Part shown: piece after piece, positions 16,891 to 25,326 of the stretch
Layout of the letters: every line of letters begins with the position of its first letter
Numbering within the stretch: position 1 is the first letter of the stretch
Virus record (IMG/VR): IMGVR_UViG_3300027791_000007
Location: 84,444-148,443 of that record
Reading direction: 5' to 3' (one strand)
DNA from: a virus
DNA length: 64,000 nucleotides
The notes under the pieces: model-generated
Seen by the model: only the letters and a program-made list of their open reading frames with translations
What the model was told of the DNA's origin: nothing
Databases searched by the model: none
Program-made: the position numbers and the translations under genes

Positions 16891-19155
16891 TTAGGCAATC
16901 ATTCCCACAAACTTGTTTAATACTGGGCGATTCGCCATCTTATTATTCGCAGATTTCATGAAGGCCTTTTTCAATTCACCAACTTTAGCGTTTGGTGATA
17001 CTTCAAACTCCTCTGATTCTTTCATTGCACCAGCACCAGGCAAGATATAAAATTCATCATAACCTTCCTCTTTACAAACTACTACGTTTTCTTTCTTTAG
17101 TTTTCTGTAAATATCCTTTATAGCATTATAGTCTGTATAACTATGTAGATCGAATTTATCAGAAATAATATTCTTATGAACCATACCTCTTTTTCCAGAA
17201 CCAGCAATAAAGAAACCTACAATATTCATATTAGGCACTCTTTTCTTTAATAACTTGAACATGGCAACAGTTTGTTCATTCCTATATCCATTAGACTTAC
17301 CAATTACAATTTTTGCATTTGTAACTGGGTCAGTGATATGAGTAGTACTTCTACTCCAACCTTGCACTGGTCTAGTAGTTTCAATATCATTACCATCTCT
17401 ATTAGTTATGATTGTGAAAGCATCATCCATTCTGTGACTATATCCATCAGTAAGAAAAACGGTGTGTATTTTTTCAACACCATGTTTTTTCTGAAAGTCT
17501 GGAACAATTTTCATTGCAGCGACAATAGCGTGATTAAGTGGTGTACCACCTAACTGAAACTTGTATGGTGGTGAAATAGGATAACCCTCTTGACTCCAAT
17601 TCCTATAACCCTTCCAAGCCTCGGCCATCATAAACATATAATGCATCATCTCAAACTGTTCTTTTTTCTTCATTGAAGAACTCAAAAAGTTAAACAATTT
17701 CAAATCTTCAATTGATAAATCACCAGACTTAAATTCTTGTTTAAATTGTCCTTCTCTTTTATTTCTAGAACACCTATCTGAAAAAGCATAAACGTCAAAA
17801 GGAATTTTAGTTCTCATACAAAATTCAGTAAGATTAAACAACTGTTTCATAGTACCACTCATATTTTCTTGCATTGATCCAGACCAATCCAAAAAGAAAA
17901 CTAAACCGTGATTTGTCGCACCAGGCACTGTAGTGACTTTAGCGAATAAATCCTCATTGAATTTGTAAGTGTGTAACTTACCCATATCAAGAGTTCCAGT
18001 TTTTGAAGTAGTAGCACGATTATACTGACTTGCAGCTTTTTTCATCTCAAATTCTTTAGTAATATAAGAAACTGTCTTTTTAGAACTTGTAAGAAAATCT
18101 TTCAACTCATCTTGAGTATAAGAGAAAAACCTATCTTGATGATCATTTTTATATTCTTCTCTCAATTCTAGTAGAAGATCAGTTGGTGTTTCAATCAAAT
18201 CTTTAATATTGTTTAGTTTTGGTATCCAAGCATATGTTCTATCTGTTGCAGTACCATCTATAAATTTCTTAGATGCACTCTGATAAGCACTATCTGTAGA
18301 AGCAACAAATGGTTTATCATCAGACTTACCACCTTCTCGACCATTAGATACGACTTCTTTTTTATCGTCCTTTTTGTCCTCTGATTCATTGTCTGCACCA
18401 GAACTACCATTTGGAGTTTGTTCCTCTTGGTCGTCCTTCTGGTCGTCTCCAGCCTCACTCTGGTCATCAGATTCACCGTTTTCTTGGTTATCTTCTTTAC
18501 CTTCACCAGCGTCTGATTTCTGTGGAGTCTGTTCACCAGACTCATTACCGTCACTAGGCATCTGACTCATCTTACCGTCAGCACCAGCACCATCTTGGTC
18601 TGGATCACCTTGGGATTCTTCGTTTTGTTCAATATATTCATATAACTCTTGAGCAAGTTTTAATACTTGTTTAGGAGTCTTAGTTTCATTTGCTTTTTGA
18701 ACCCACTCCATCTCTGCATCAGAAAATGGAACATCAGACACATGTTTAAAATGAAGATTAATTCTATCAATCAAGTTCATTGATTTTAGATGTTTACCTT
18801 GGAGTTTGAAAAAATCCATTTGTAATAATTCAGTATATCCTAGATTGAAACACCTAACACCGCCTGGGTATCTAGATTGTATCATCTTTTCAATTCTAAC
18901 ATCTTCTAGGACATTGACAAAAGAAAAATCAATATTTTTCTTTCTAGCGGTTTCCAACATATCTAATGGAGTCCAAAATGCATGACCTACCTCATGAAGT
19001 GTAAATAAGTCTTGAACACTTTCACTCATATCTTTCCAGATAGGTAAAACCAATTCACGATTTTTAACGTCAAAAGCAGCAGTTTCTACTTTTTTATGAA
19101 CTACATGGATATCTTCTTCTGCAAGTAACTTCGCAAGTCTCGATTTATCTTTCAT
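16891..19155 (-). CDS. CobT-like VWA protein with N-terminal HExxH motif
   Basis: About 754 residues from the ATG at 19155, which has AGAGG in front; a TTG at 19170 is a poorer start. The N-terminal domain contains HEVGHAFWTP (about 54-63), a zincin-type HExxH. A long acidic, Gln/Asp/Gly-rich linker spans roughly residues 190-290. The C-terminal domain is von Willebrand A: FLDWSGSMQ supplies the DxSxS metal site and FLTDGYS the distal acidic site. This is the CobT architecture and pairs with CobS. Whether the HExxH site is a working peptidase cannot be judged. Confidence 0.8.
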   Translation of the reverse strand: MKDKSRLAKLLAEEDIHVVHKKVETAAFDVKNRELVLPIWKDMSESVQDLFTLHEVGHAFWTPLDMLETARKKNIDFSFVNVLEDVRIEKMIQSRYPGGVRCFNLGYTELLQMDFFKLQGKHLKSMNLIDRINLHFKHVSDVPFSDAEMEWVQKANETKTPKQVLKLAQELYEYIEQNEESQGDPDQDGAGADGKMSQMPSDGNESGEQTPQKSDAGEGKEDNQENGESDDQSEAGDDQKDDQEEQTPNGSSGADNESEDKKDDKKEVVSNGREGGKSDDKPFVASTDSAYQSASKKFIDGTATDRTYAWIPKLNNIKDLIETPTDLLLELREEYKNDHQDRFFSYTQDELKDFLTSSKKTVSYITKEFEMKKAASQYNRATTSKTGTLDMGKLHTYKFNEDLFAKVTTVPGATNHGLVFFLDWSGSMQENMSGTMKQLFNLTEFCMRTKIPFDVYAFSDRCSRNKREGQFKQEFKSGDLSIEDLKLFNFLSSSMKKKEQFEMMHYMFMMAEAWKGYRNWSQEGYPISPPYKFQLGGTPLNHAIVAAMKIVPDFQKKHGVEKIHTVFLTDGYSHRMDDAFTIITNRDGNDIETTRPVQGWSRSTTHITDPVTNAKIVIGKSNGYRNEQTVAMFKLLKKRVPNMNIVGFFIAGSGKRGMVHKNIISDKFDLHSYTDYNAIKDIYRKLKKENVVVCKEEGYDEFYILPGAGAMKESEEFEVSPNAKVGELKKAFMKSANNKMANRPVLNKFVGMIA

Positions 19156-19271
19156 AGTTTTTCCTCTCAATCATCATCATATATATAAGCTGACACACTT
19201 TTGAGGCAAAGTCAAGTCTTTTTTTCACTTTTTTTCAATTTAAATTTCGCTGTAAAATCAGTGGCTTACTA

Positions 19272-20138
19272 TCACGCCCACTGTTTATTCCATGCCTTAT
19301 ATAGGTATTCTGCCAGATATTTGTGGCCTGATTCGTTTGGATGCGAATCATCTACTCCCATTCTATACTTTTCATGGTGAATTATTGATGATGCTGTATT
19401 TCCACCAATATCTCCAAATATAGGCCAACCAACAAATGTTTCATTATTTATAGAAAGCATATAATCTGTAGTCATTAAATGATCTATTACTTTTCTTCTT
19501 TCTACATTATAATCTTGTTCATCAAACCAAGTAAAAAATGGATTAGTTCCCATAATCTGTAAATATGGTATTTTCTCATTTTCACAAATACTTTGAATTG
19601 CATACCAATATCGTAGACTTTGATTCCACGATGTTTCAATTTGCCATATACCTAACTTTAATGTATTATCTGCAAGGTGGTCAAAATCTGTTGGTGATCT
19701 TTGTAATTGTCTTTGAACTATGCCTGTTATGCCTGTTTCAAAAAATGTTCTATAATGCTGTTCTAGTGGCATATGTGTTTGTCTTTTATTACCAAGAGAT
19801 CGTCTAGGACTCCAATGGAAAAAAGCGCTGTCCGTTATTGAATTATAACCTTTTAAAGCTTTATTATTATGAACTTCAAAATCAATTCTATCTGGTTCAC
19901 TCCACATACAAACCACACCACCAATATTATCAGCATAATTTGTGACATCCACAGCTTTATTGAATATCTGTTGATTACCAGATCCAGATTGACCAAGATT
20001 TATTAAATCCATATCTAAATATTTAGCAAGATGTTCAGGCCATTTGGGCCAATTAGTATCCATATCTGGATAAACAGAACTGTTAAAATTATCATCTGTC
20101 CAGCTATCACCAATACAGACTAAAACTTTTTTCGCCAT
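19272..20138 (-). CDS. SGNH/GDSL-type hydrolase
   Basis: 288 residues. Block I is IGDSWTD (about 9-15) with the nucleophile Ser; LINLGQSGSGNQQI gives the Gly and Asn blocks; DDSHPNESGHKYLAEYL near the C-terminus gives the Asp-x-x-His pair. All four SGNH residues are therefore visible. Such enzymes deacylate lipids or sugars. No signal peptide. Overlaps the methyltransferase stop by 1 bp. Could modify sugars or act on host envelope; the substrate is unknown. Confidence 0.75.
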   Translation of the reverse strand: MAKKVLVCIGDSWTDDNFNSSVYPDMDTNWPKWPEHLAKYLDMDLINLGQSGSGNQQIFNKAVDVTNYADNIGGVVCMWSEPDRIDFEVHNNKALKGYNSITDSAFFHWSPRRSLGNKRQTHMPLEQHYRTFFETGITGIVQRQLQRSPTDFDHLADNTLKLGIWQIETSWNQSLRYWYAIQSICENEKIPYLQIMGTNPFFTWFDEQDYNVERRKVIDHLMTTDYMLSINNETFVGWPIFGDIGGNTASSIIHHEKYRMGVDDSHPNESGHKYLAEYLYKAWNKQWA

Positions 20139-20671
20139 TATTTTCTTCCCACAAATTGAATTAGTTGTGAATCACCCTTACTAAACAAATACCAACAACA
20201 ATTATCTTTGCCTGTGGAATTACTGTCTGGTATCCATTGCACTCTACCAATACTTACTATCTTTTTTAAAAGTGGTAGATATTGAACACTCTGTTTAGTA
20301 TGTATCCAATCAGCATCAAACAATAACCATGTAGGTCTAAATGCAGTAAAGTATTCAATCATAGGATGTAATAGTTTTCTATCCCAAGGCGGATTTGTAA
20401 TGATATAATCAGCTTCTAAAAACTCATGTTCACCTAAATCTCTAAAGTGTTTATTAATAATACTTTTTTTCTGTGGTTCAATATCTGATGCCCATGAACA
20501 CCAACCACCTTCCATCAAAGTTTCAATATGATTTACCAATGCACCATCACCAGCACAAGGTTCAGCAAATGCAAACTCCTCTGGTAAATGTGGAACAAGA
20601 GGTTCTACTGCTTGCCAAGGTGTAGGATAAAAATCCCTCTCGACTCTTTCAAAATCACTCCTCTTACCCAT
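20138..20671 (-). CDS. Probable DNA N6-adenine methyltransferase
   Basis: 177 residues. FYPTPWQAVEPL (about 14-25) and AEPCAGDGALVNHI form the SAM-binding motif I, SDIEP motif II, and DYIITNPPWDRK the catalytic NPPW motif IV of amino-methyltransferases. The order and length fit small phage Dam-like enzymes. Probable effect is adenine methylation of phage DNA against restriction. Lies at the end of the gp46 gene with a 1-bp overlap. Confidence 0.8.
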   Translation of the reverse strand: MGKRSDFERVERDFYPTPWQAVEPLVPHLPEEFAFAEPCAGDGALVNHIETLMEGGWCSWASDIEPQKKSIINKHFRDLGEHEFLEADYIITNPPWDRKLLHPMIEYFTAFRPTWLLFDADWIHTKQSVQYLPLLKKIVSIGRVQWIPDSNSTGKDNCCWYLFSKGDSQLIQFVGRK

Positions 20672-22377
20672 TAAGTAGCAACATGACTAAAGTTTCTTAT
20701 CTTTTCAAATCTTATTGAGTTTCTAAATTTGTCTGTTAATTGGTCACCCTTATGTGATATAACAAATATGTTTTCATTTTCTAAAGTTCCCAGTATTTTT
20801 AAGAACTCTTCTGTTCCAGTTCCATCTAGTGAACTATCAAATATTTCATCAAGTATTAATAGATTAGTATTCGTAGAGTTTTTCATTTTTGCAATTGCAC
20901 GCCAAGTAAATAGTAATGCGAGGTCTATTCGCATTTTCTCACCCTCACTAAATGAAGCATAATTAAAATCATCACGGAATCTAGACTTAATAGTTTCATT
21001 AAAGTTTTCATCTAAATTAAAGTTTACATAAAATTCCATAGATTGTAAGTAAGCATTAATTAGTTTATTCATGATAGGAAGATACTGTTTAATAATCTTA
21101 GTCTTGATTCCAGTATCTTGTAACATTGCTTTTGCAGCTTCATTATATTGTTGTTCATCTTTTAAAGATGATTGTTGTTTATCTAACTCATCTAATTTAG
21201 TCTGTAAATTATCTAGATTAGATTCATCTGCTGACTTTTCTTTGTTGTCCAGTTGTGTTAGTTCAGTTTCCAGTTTAATATTAAACTTCTCCAATTCAGA
21301 TTTAGAATATCCTATTGATGAAATCTCCACATCCAACTCTCTAATTTTATTAGAGTTAGACTCTATTTCTGATTGTCTCTTTTGTGTATTCTCCATCTCT
21401 ACTTTAAGCTGTTTCATACCATCTTCTAATTCTTCAAGTTGTCCTTGTTTATTAAACAGTACTTCGTCCTTAAACGATTGACTAATTTCTTGGTCACATG
21501 TTGGACAACTTTCATTATCTTTGAAAAATTGAGCAGAGTTACTATGACTTTTGTGTTTTTCTACTAATGTAGCCCGAATACCCAACATCTTTTGCAATTT
21601 TTGTTCTATCTTACTTGCATCTGAAATCTTTACTAGATATTCTTCTTTTGTAGATTTTAAACTATTAATTTGACTTTCTCTTCTAACTATCTCTTTTTCG
21701 TTTTGTTCTATCTGTCTCTTCTTATCAGTTCGTATCTTTGCTTTCTCGCTTTTACTTTCATTGATATACTTACTAGATAAATCAAATTCTGTTTGTGTAA
21801 CCTCAAACTTATGTGAAACTTCTCTAGTTTCATCTACAATATTCTTTATGTGTGTTTTTACAATCATATTCATCATTGAAAAGATTTTTATATCTAATAT
21901 CTCTTCAACAACTTCTCTTCTTTTCATTGCTTTAAGTTGCATAAACGGAGCCCATGATGCACTTCCAAGAATAACTACTTGTGTAAATGAACCATAGTTT
22001 AGTTTTAGAATTTGTTGTTCTAGTATCTTTTGATAATCTCTAGCATGCGCTTCTTGATTCACCATTACATCATCACAATAGATTTCAAACTTATTTGGTT
22101 TGATACTTCTAAATATTTTGTAGTTTTTTGTTCCGATTTGAAATGTAACTTCTACTTCTGTACCACTACCATTAATAGAATTAATCAATTGATTTTTACT
22201 AATCACTCTAAATGGTTTACCAAACAAACCAAAACATAGTGCATCCAGTATTGTAGACTTACCAGCACCGTTATCTCCAACAATAAGTGTTTGTGGGTTT
22301 CTGTCTAAATCAATACTTGTACTAGTATTGCCAGTTGATAAAAAATTCTTCCACTTCACATTCTTAAATATAATCAA
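20671..22377 (-). CDS. 46: gp46 recombination nuclease subunit (SbcC/Rad50-like)
   Basis: 568 residues. Walker A VGDNGAGKSTIL (about 33-44), long coiled coil with a zinc-hook CPTC in the centre, signature SFSEGEKMRIDLA, Walker B LLILDEIFD and a distal VISHKG histidine switch. Forms the Mre11-Rad50-like nuclease with gp47 that degrades host DNA and makes ends for UvsX recombination. Translationally coupled (ATGA) to the upstream nucleotidyltransferase. Confidence 0.96.
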   Translation of the reverse strand: MIIFKNVKWKNFLSTGNTSTSIDLDRNPQTLIVGDNGAGKSTILDALCFGLFGKPFRVISKNQLINSINGSGTEVEVTFQIGTKNYKIFRSIKPNKFEIYCDDVMVNQEAHARDYQKILEQQILKLNYGSFTQVVILGSASWAPFMQLKAMKRREVVEEILDIKIFSMMNMIVKTHIKNIVDETREVSHKFEVTQTEFDLSSKYINESKSEKAKIRTDKKRQIEQNEKEIVRRESQINSLKSTKEEYLVKISDASKIEQKLQKMLGIRATLVEKHKSHSNSAQFFKDNESCPTCDQEISQSFKDEVLFNKQGQLEELEDGMKQLKVEMENTQKRQSEIESNSNKIRELDVEISSIGYSKSELEKFNIKLETELTQLDNKEKSADESNLDNLQTKLDELDKQQSSLKDEQQYNEAAKAMLQDTGIKTKIIKQYLPIMNKLINAYLQSMEFYVNFNLDENFNETIKSRFRDDFNYASFSEGEKMRIDLALLFTWRAIAKMKNSTNTNLLILDEIFDSSLDGTGTEEFLKILGTLENENIFVISHKGDQLTDKFRNSIRFEKIRNFSHVAT

Positions 22378-22706
22378 ACTGGTATCCCCCTAATCTCTGT
22401 TGCAGATATACTTTCAATTTCTTCATCAAGTTTTTCTTGTTCAATCTTATAACCAACATCTCTGCCATATGTAATATTAACAATATTAGGAACATTCATA
22501 ATAATATAGTCAACATCATATAAGAAACCAGCATTAGATAGTTTGATTTTTACATCCACACTGTCATGATACCCTTCACCAGTATCACGAACCATTATTG
22601 CAACTTGGCCAGTCTTTGAATGAGCTCTTTTGAAAAGCTCTGTGTGTCCATCGTGCCAAGGCTGAAACCTTCCAAGCATTTGTACAGTTGGTTTTCGGCT
22701 ATCCAT
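22374..22706 (-). CDS. Cytidylyltransferase-like nucleotidyltransferase
   Basis: 110 residues. VQMLGRFQPWHDGHTELFKRA (split, about 8-28) contains the HxGH motif and the C-terminus has ISATEIR, the I-S-x-T-x-x-R motif of the nucleotidyltransferase superfamily. Related marine phage proteins join this domain to an APS kinase-like domain. Here it lies in the -1 frame relative to the kinase gene and overlaps it by 112 bp. The ATG is at an AAAATGG site where a -1 slip would fuse the two frames. Substrate unknown. Confidence 0.75.
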   Translation of the reverse strand: MDSRKPTVQMLGRFQPWHDGHTELFKRAHSKTGQVAIMVRDTGEGYHDSVDVKIKLSNAGFLYDVDYIIMNVPNIVNITYGRDVGYKIEQEKLDEEIESISATEIRGIPV

Positions 22707-23053
22707 TTTGTTATCCTTATGTCTGCTATTTTAATAGGTGGTTTGAACAGAGCATCAGTATCTTTATACGGTGATGCTTGTACGGTATCCATCCAGATCA
22801 ATATATCTGGTCTAAAGTTATTTCTTAATGCTGGTAGTGGACAAATAAATGCACTAATACTTACTGGGTCTAACTCTGCAAGTGTTCTCATCCTATTAGC
22901 TTGAATGGCTCTTCCTTGAATAGAAAAATCCCAATCATTGTATATTTTTCTTACTACATCAGCATCCCAAGTAGGAACAGATAACTCTTTTCCCAATCTA
23001 TTTGCTAACCAAGTTTTTCCACTATTGGGTAAACCCATAATCAAAATTTTCAT
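22595..23053 (-). CDS. Adenylylsulfate kinase-like P-loop protein
   Basis: 152 residues. P-loop GLPNSGKT (7-14), DADVVRKIYNDWDFS (30-44) and DILIWMDT (83-90) followed by FKPP match CysC/APS kinase-like proteins of marine phages. The last 36 residues are read from the same DNA as the start of the nucleotidyltransferase in another frame, so they may be a non-functional tail or may be replaced by frameshifting. True APS kinase activity is unproven; the family also includes other small-molecule kinases. Confidence 0.7.
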   Translation of the reverse strand: MKILIMGLPNSGKTWLANRLGKELSVPTWDADVVRKIYNDWDFSIQGRAIQANRMRTLAELDPVSISAFICPLPALRNNFRPDILIWMDTVQASPYKDTDALFKPPIKIADIRITKWIAENQLYKCLEGFSLGTMDTQSFSKELIQRLAKLQ

Positions 23054-23063
23054 AATATTTTTC

Positions 23064-24125
23064 TCATATTTCTAAGTCTTGTGCTTCTGTGTATAGTTGT
23101 TTCATAATGTATTTTAGTTTCTTTTTATTTAAGTCAATTGATAAGTCATCTACATACCTATCCAAAATTGTAAGTGTGTCTTGTGTTCCTTCTACAATTT
23201 CATCTGATACATTGTTAGCATTTAATTCTGAAAAATCTTCTACAATTTTTACTTCGTGAGCATCTGCTTTTAAAAGTTTCTCCGTAAACTTATCAAATGT
23301 ATACAAGTCTTTCTTATTTACAACAATCAATTTTACATACTTACTTGCATATTGTGTGAAATCGTGATTATCATAATCCTTCATAGAATCATCATAGTAA
23401 ATCTTTTGGAATATCTGAAAAGGGTTCTCTATTCTAGTTAGTTCTCTAGTTTCAGTATCAAAAATATGAAATCCTTTCGGACACCCATAGTCACTCCATG
23501 TCATCTGATATGGTGTTCCCAAATAAAATACTTGTCCATCATCTGATTTCTTGTGAAAGTGACCAGAAAATACAGTATCAAATTTCTTAAACTCTTTCTT
23601 TTCCCATCCAGTTTCCGATACATGTCCAGCATGCATTTCAAAACCTTTAAGTTCTAGATGAGACATACAAACTGTTGCTGGTGTTTTATCAATCATACCA
23701 AAAGAATATATTTCATTTTGTGGATTAATCCAAGGCAACATGAGAATAGGCATACCATCAAAGTCCACTGTTTCTGCTTCTGAATACATTTTAATATTTT
23801 TATAATGTGTGCCTATAAGTTCTTGTAAAGAATTTACTTCGTTTGTATTTTTGAAATAAATATCATGATTACCAACCAACATATGTAAGTTGACATCTAA
23901 AACATTGAATGGTAAAAGAAATCTCTCTCTAAAGTTCTTTGCAGTTCTATAAGAAATATATTTTCTTCTATCCATTACATCGCCGAGATGGATACAATGC
24001 TTTATGTTATGTTGTTGCAGATATGGGAAAAATATTCCTTCATAAAACTTGTAGAAATATTCATCAAAAAATATATTATCATTTCTTGCACCAAAATGAG
24101 TATCAGTTACTAAAGCGATTTTCAT
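23064..24125 (-). CDS. 47: gp47 recombination nuclease subunit (SbcD/Mre11-like)
   Basis: 353 residues. Metallophosphoesterase motifs are all present: DTHFGARND (7-15), GDVMDRRK, VGNHD, and SGHFHKK. Partner of gp46 in the end-processing nuclease. ATGA overlap with the small zinc-ribbon gene upstream. The order gp47, kinase/nucleotidyltransferase, gp46 interrupts the usual adjacent 47-46 pair. Confidence 0.96.
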   Translation of the reverse strand: MKIALVTDTHFGARNDNIFFDEYFYKFYEGIFFPYLQQHNIKHCIHLGDVMDRRKYISYRTAKNFRERFLLPFNVLDVNLHMLVGNHDIYFKNTNEVNSLQELIGTHYKNIKMYSEAETVDFDGMPILMLPWINPQNEIYSFGMIDKTPATVCMSHLELKGFEMHAGHVSETGWEKKEFKKFDTVFSGHFHKKSDDGQVFYLGTPYQMTWSDYGCPKGFHIFDTETRELTRIENPFQIFQKIYYDDSMKDYDNHDFTQYASKYVKLIVVNKKDLYTFDKFTEKLLKADAHEVKIVEDFSELNANNVSDEIVEGTQDTLTILDRYVDDLSIDLNKKKLKYIMKQLYTEAQDLEI

Positions 24126-24286
24126 ATATTGAAGGGCCCTTCTATTTCTTTTTTACGATATACTAATACAAATGCATCACAGTTTTTACATGAAAGATTT
24201 GTTTCCATATCATATTCATCCTCTAAATCATCCATATCATTATCTCCACCCCATATTAATTCGGTGTTACAGAAATAACACTTCAT
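24122..24286 (-). CDS. 54-residue zinc-ribbon-like protein
   Basis: Short gene between gp55 and gp47 with ATGA overlaps at both ends, which strongly supports translation. The protein starts MKCYFCNTELIW and later has LSCKNCDAF, giving two CxxC knuckles separated by an acidic stretch (GGDNDMDDLEDEYD). This looks like a treble-clef or ribbon zinc site. Similar small CxxC proteins occur at this place in other marine T4-like phages. Function unknown; a link to gp55 transcription is speculation. Confidence 0.7.
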   Translation of the reverse strand: MKCYFCNTELIWGGDNDMDDLEDEYDMETNLSCKNCDAFVLVYRKKEIEGPFNI

Positions 24287-24837
24287 ATCTGGGTTTCCTC
24301 TTCTTCATCCATAAAATTCTCTAATCCAACTCTTTTCTTATCAGATTCATCTTTTTTCTTCTTTGGTTTGTATACTGCTTCTTCTGGCACCATTACATTT
24401 GGGTCAAATCCTACAACGCTGTACTTTGAAGTATCTCCGTCAATAGTATCAAAAGGAACGTACTCTTGTTTTGAAATTAATTGGTGTTTAACATGTGTCT
24501 GTTTTTTTTCTTTTGCAATTCGTCTAAGAAATGCATAGTAGATAATTTGTGTAAAATATGCAAATGGGTTGCTTGATTTTTCTGGATTGAAATTGTGTAA
24601 ATATTGTAAACAATTTTCAATGCCGTCTGCAACCATTTCATCTTTATATGTGTAATTGATAAAGTTAGGACGATATGATAACCCTTGTGCTATCTTTAAA
24701 AAGCATGTTCCAATGTAATTGGATATTGCTGGTTTATCATCTGTTTCTTCCATCTCTAAACATAGTTGCTTATATTCCTTCATCGCTTGAAGAAACTTCT
24801 TATTGTCTACATAGTGTGGTTTTTGTTTTTTAATCAT
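24283..24837 (-). CDS. 55: Late-transcription sigma factor gp55
   Basis: 184 residues. SYRPNFINYTYKDEMVADGIENCLQYLHNFNP and PFAYFTQIIYYAFLRRI are the conserved region-2-like core of T4 gp55, which directs host RNA polymerase to TATAAATA promoters with the clamp gp45 as activator. Several exact TATAAATA boxes are present in this window in front of structural genes. A coactivator gp33 is not seen here. Shine-Dalgarno AGGATAT. Confidence 0.95.
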   Translation of the reverse strand: MIKKQKPHYVDNKKFLQAMKEYKQLCLEMEETDDKPAISNYIGTCFLKIAQGLSYRPNFINYTYKDEMVADGIENCLQYLHNFNPEKSSNPFAYFTQIIYYAFLRRIAKEKKQTHVKHQLISKQEYVPFDTIDGDTSKYSVVGFDPNVMVPEEAVYKPKKKKDESDKKRVGLENFMDEEEETQI

Positions 24838-24864
24838 CCTAATATATCCTTGTAGTTAGGTCTT

Positions 24865-24893
24865 ATACTACATCAATTTGGGGCTGTTGTCAA
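24865..24893 (-). promoter_or_regulatory. Early-type sigma70 promoter for gp55-gp47-gp46 operon
   Basis: Minus strand TTGACA (24893-24888), 17-bp spacer, TAGTAT (24870-24865); gp55 ATG is 28 bp downstream. Starts a tightly coupled operon to the methyltransferase. Confidence 0.72.
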
Positions 24894-24903
24894 GTCTTTT
24901 TTG

Positions 24904-25326
24904 TTAATGGAGTGTTTTTTTTGTGACTAAATCACCATACAAATCTTGCCACTCTTCTGTAGTATCAAACTCTTCAAAAGCTTCTTCTGCTAACAAGTCT
25001 GAATCTTTAGGGGGGCCCCATTCTTCTGGTTTCATATTATCCATTTTTGCTACAACATACTCGTAATACTTACTCAATCCAGCTGAGGCGTCTATTCGCA
25101 TAGTAACCGAATCACTTGGTATGATATGTGTTTTGTCATCTGAAAATGGTTGTAACCATCTAGACAATCCTAAAGTTTCCATGAATCCCTTTGGGGAATG
25201 TTTAGAAAATAAATCCATTTTCATTGGGTCAGAAATCTCATAATGATCGTCTGTAGTTTCGATTACTTTACATATTACATCTTCACCATTATTTAATTTA
25301 AAAATATGATATATCTCATTACTCAT
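24904..25326 (-). CDS. Sm-like-fold small protein, function unknown
   Basis: 140 residues. The first 45 (IYHIFKLNNGEDVICKVIETTDDHYEISDPMKM) read like an Sm/LSm beta-barrel: a strand, L-NGE, long bent strand, then Y-x-I-DP. The rest is helical and acidic. An Sm fold would suggest RNA binding, but no Sm2 motif is obvious. Overlaps the end of UvsW by 8 bp and precedes the gp55 promoter. Confidence 0.5.
   Translation of the reverse strand: MSNEIYHIFKLNNGEDVICKVIETTDDHYEISDPMKMDLFSKHSPKGFMETLGLSRWLQPFSDDKTHIIPSDSVTMRIDASAGLSKYYEYVVAKMDNMKPEEWGPPKDSDLLAEEAFEEFDTTEEWQDLYGDLVTKKTLH

Noticed and set aside
18258-18565. Open frames on both strands over the acidic linker of the CobT-like gene.
   Set aside because: They are frame shadows of a low-complexity D/E/Q/G linker.
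19183-19215. A ninth TTGACA-type promoter before the CobT-like gene (TTGACT at 19215-19210).
   Set aside because: The AAAGACTTGAC block is present, but the 17-bp position reads CAGCTT and the nearest TATA-like hexamer is 21 bp away, so I did not list it.
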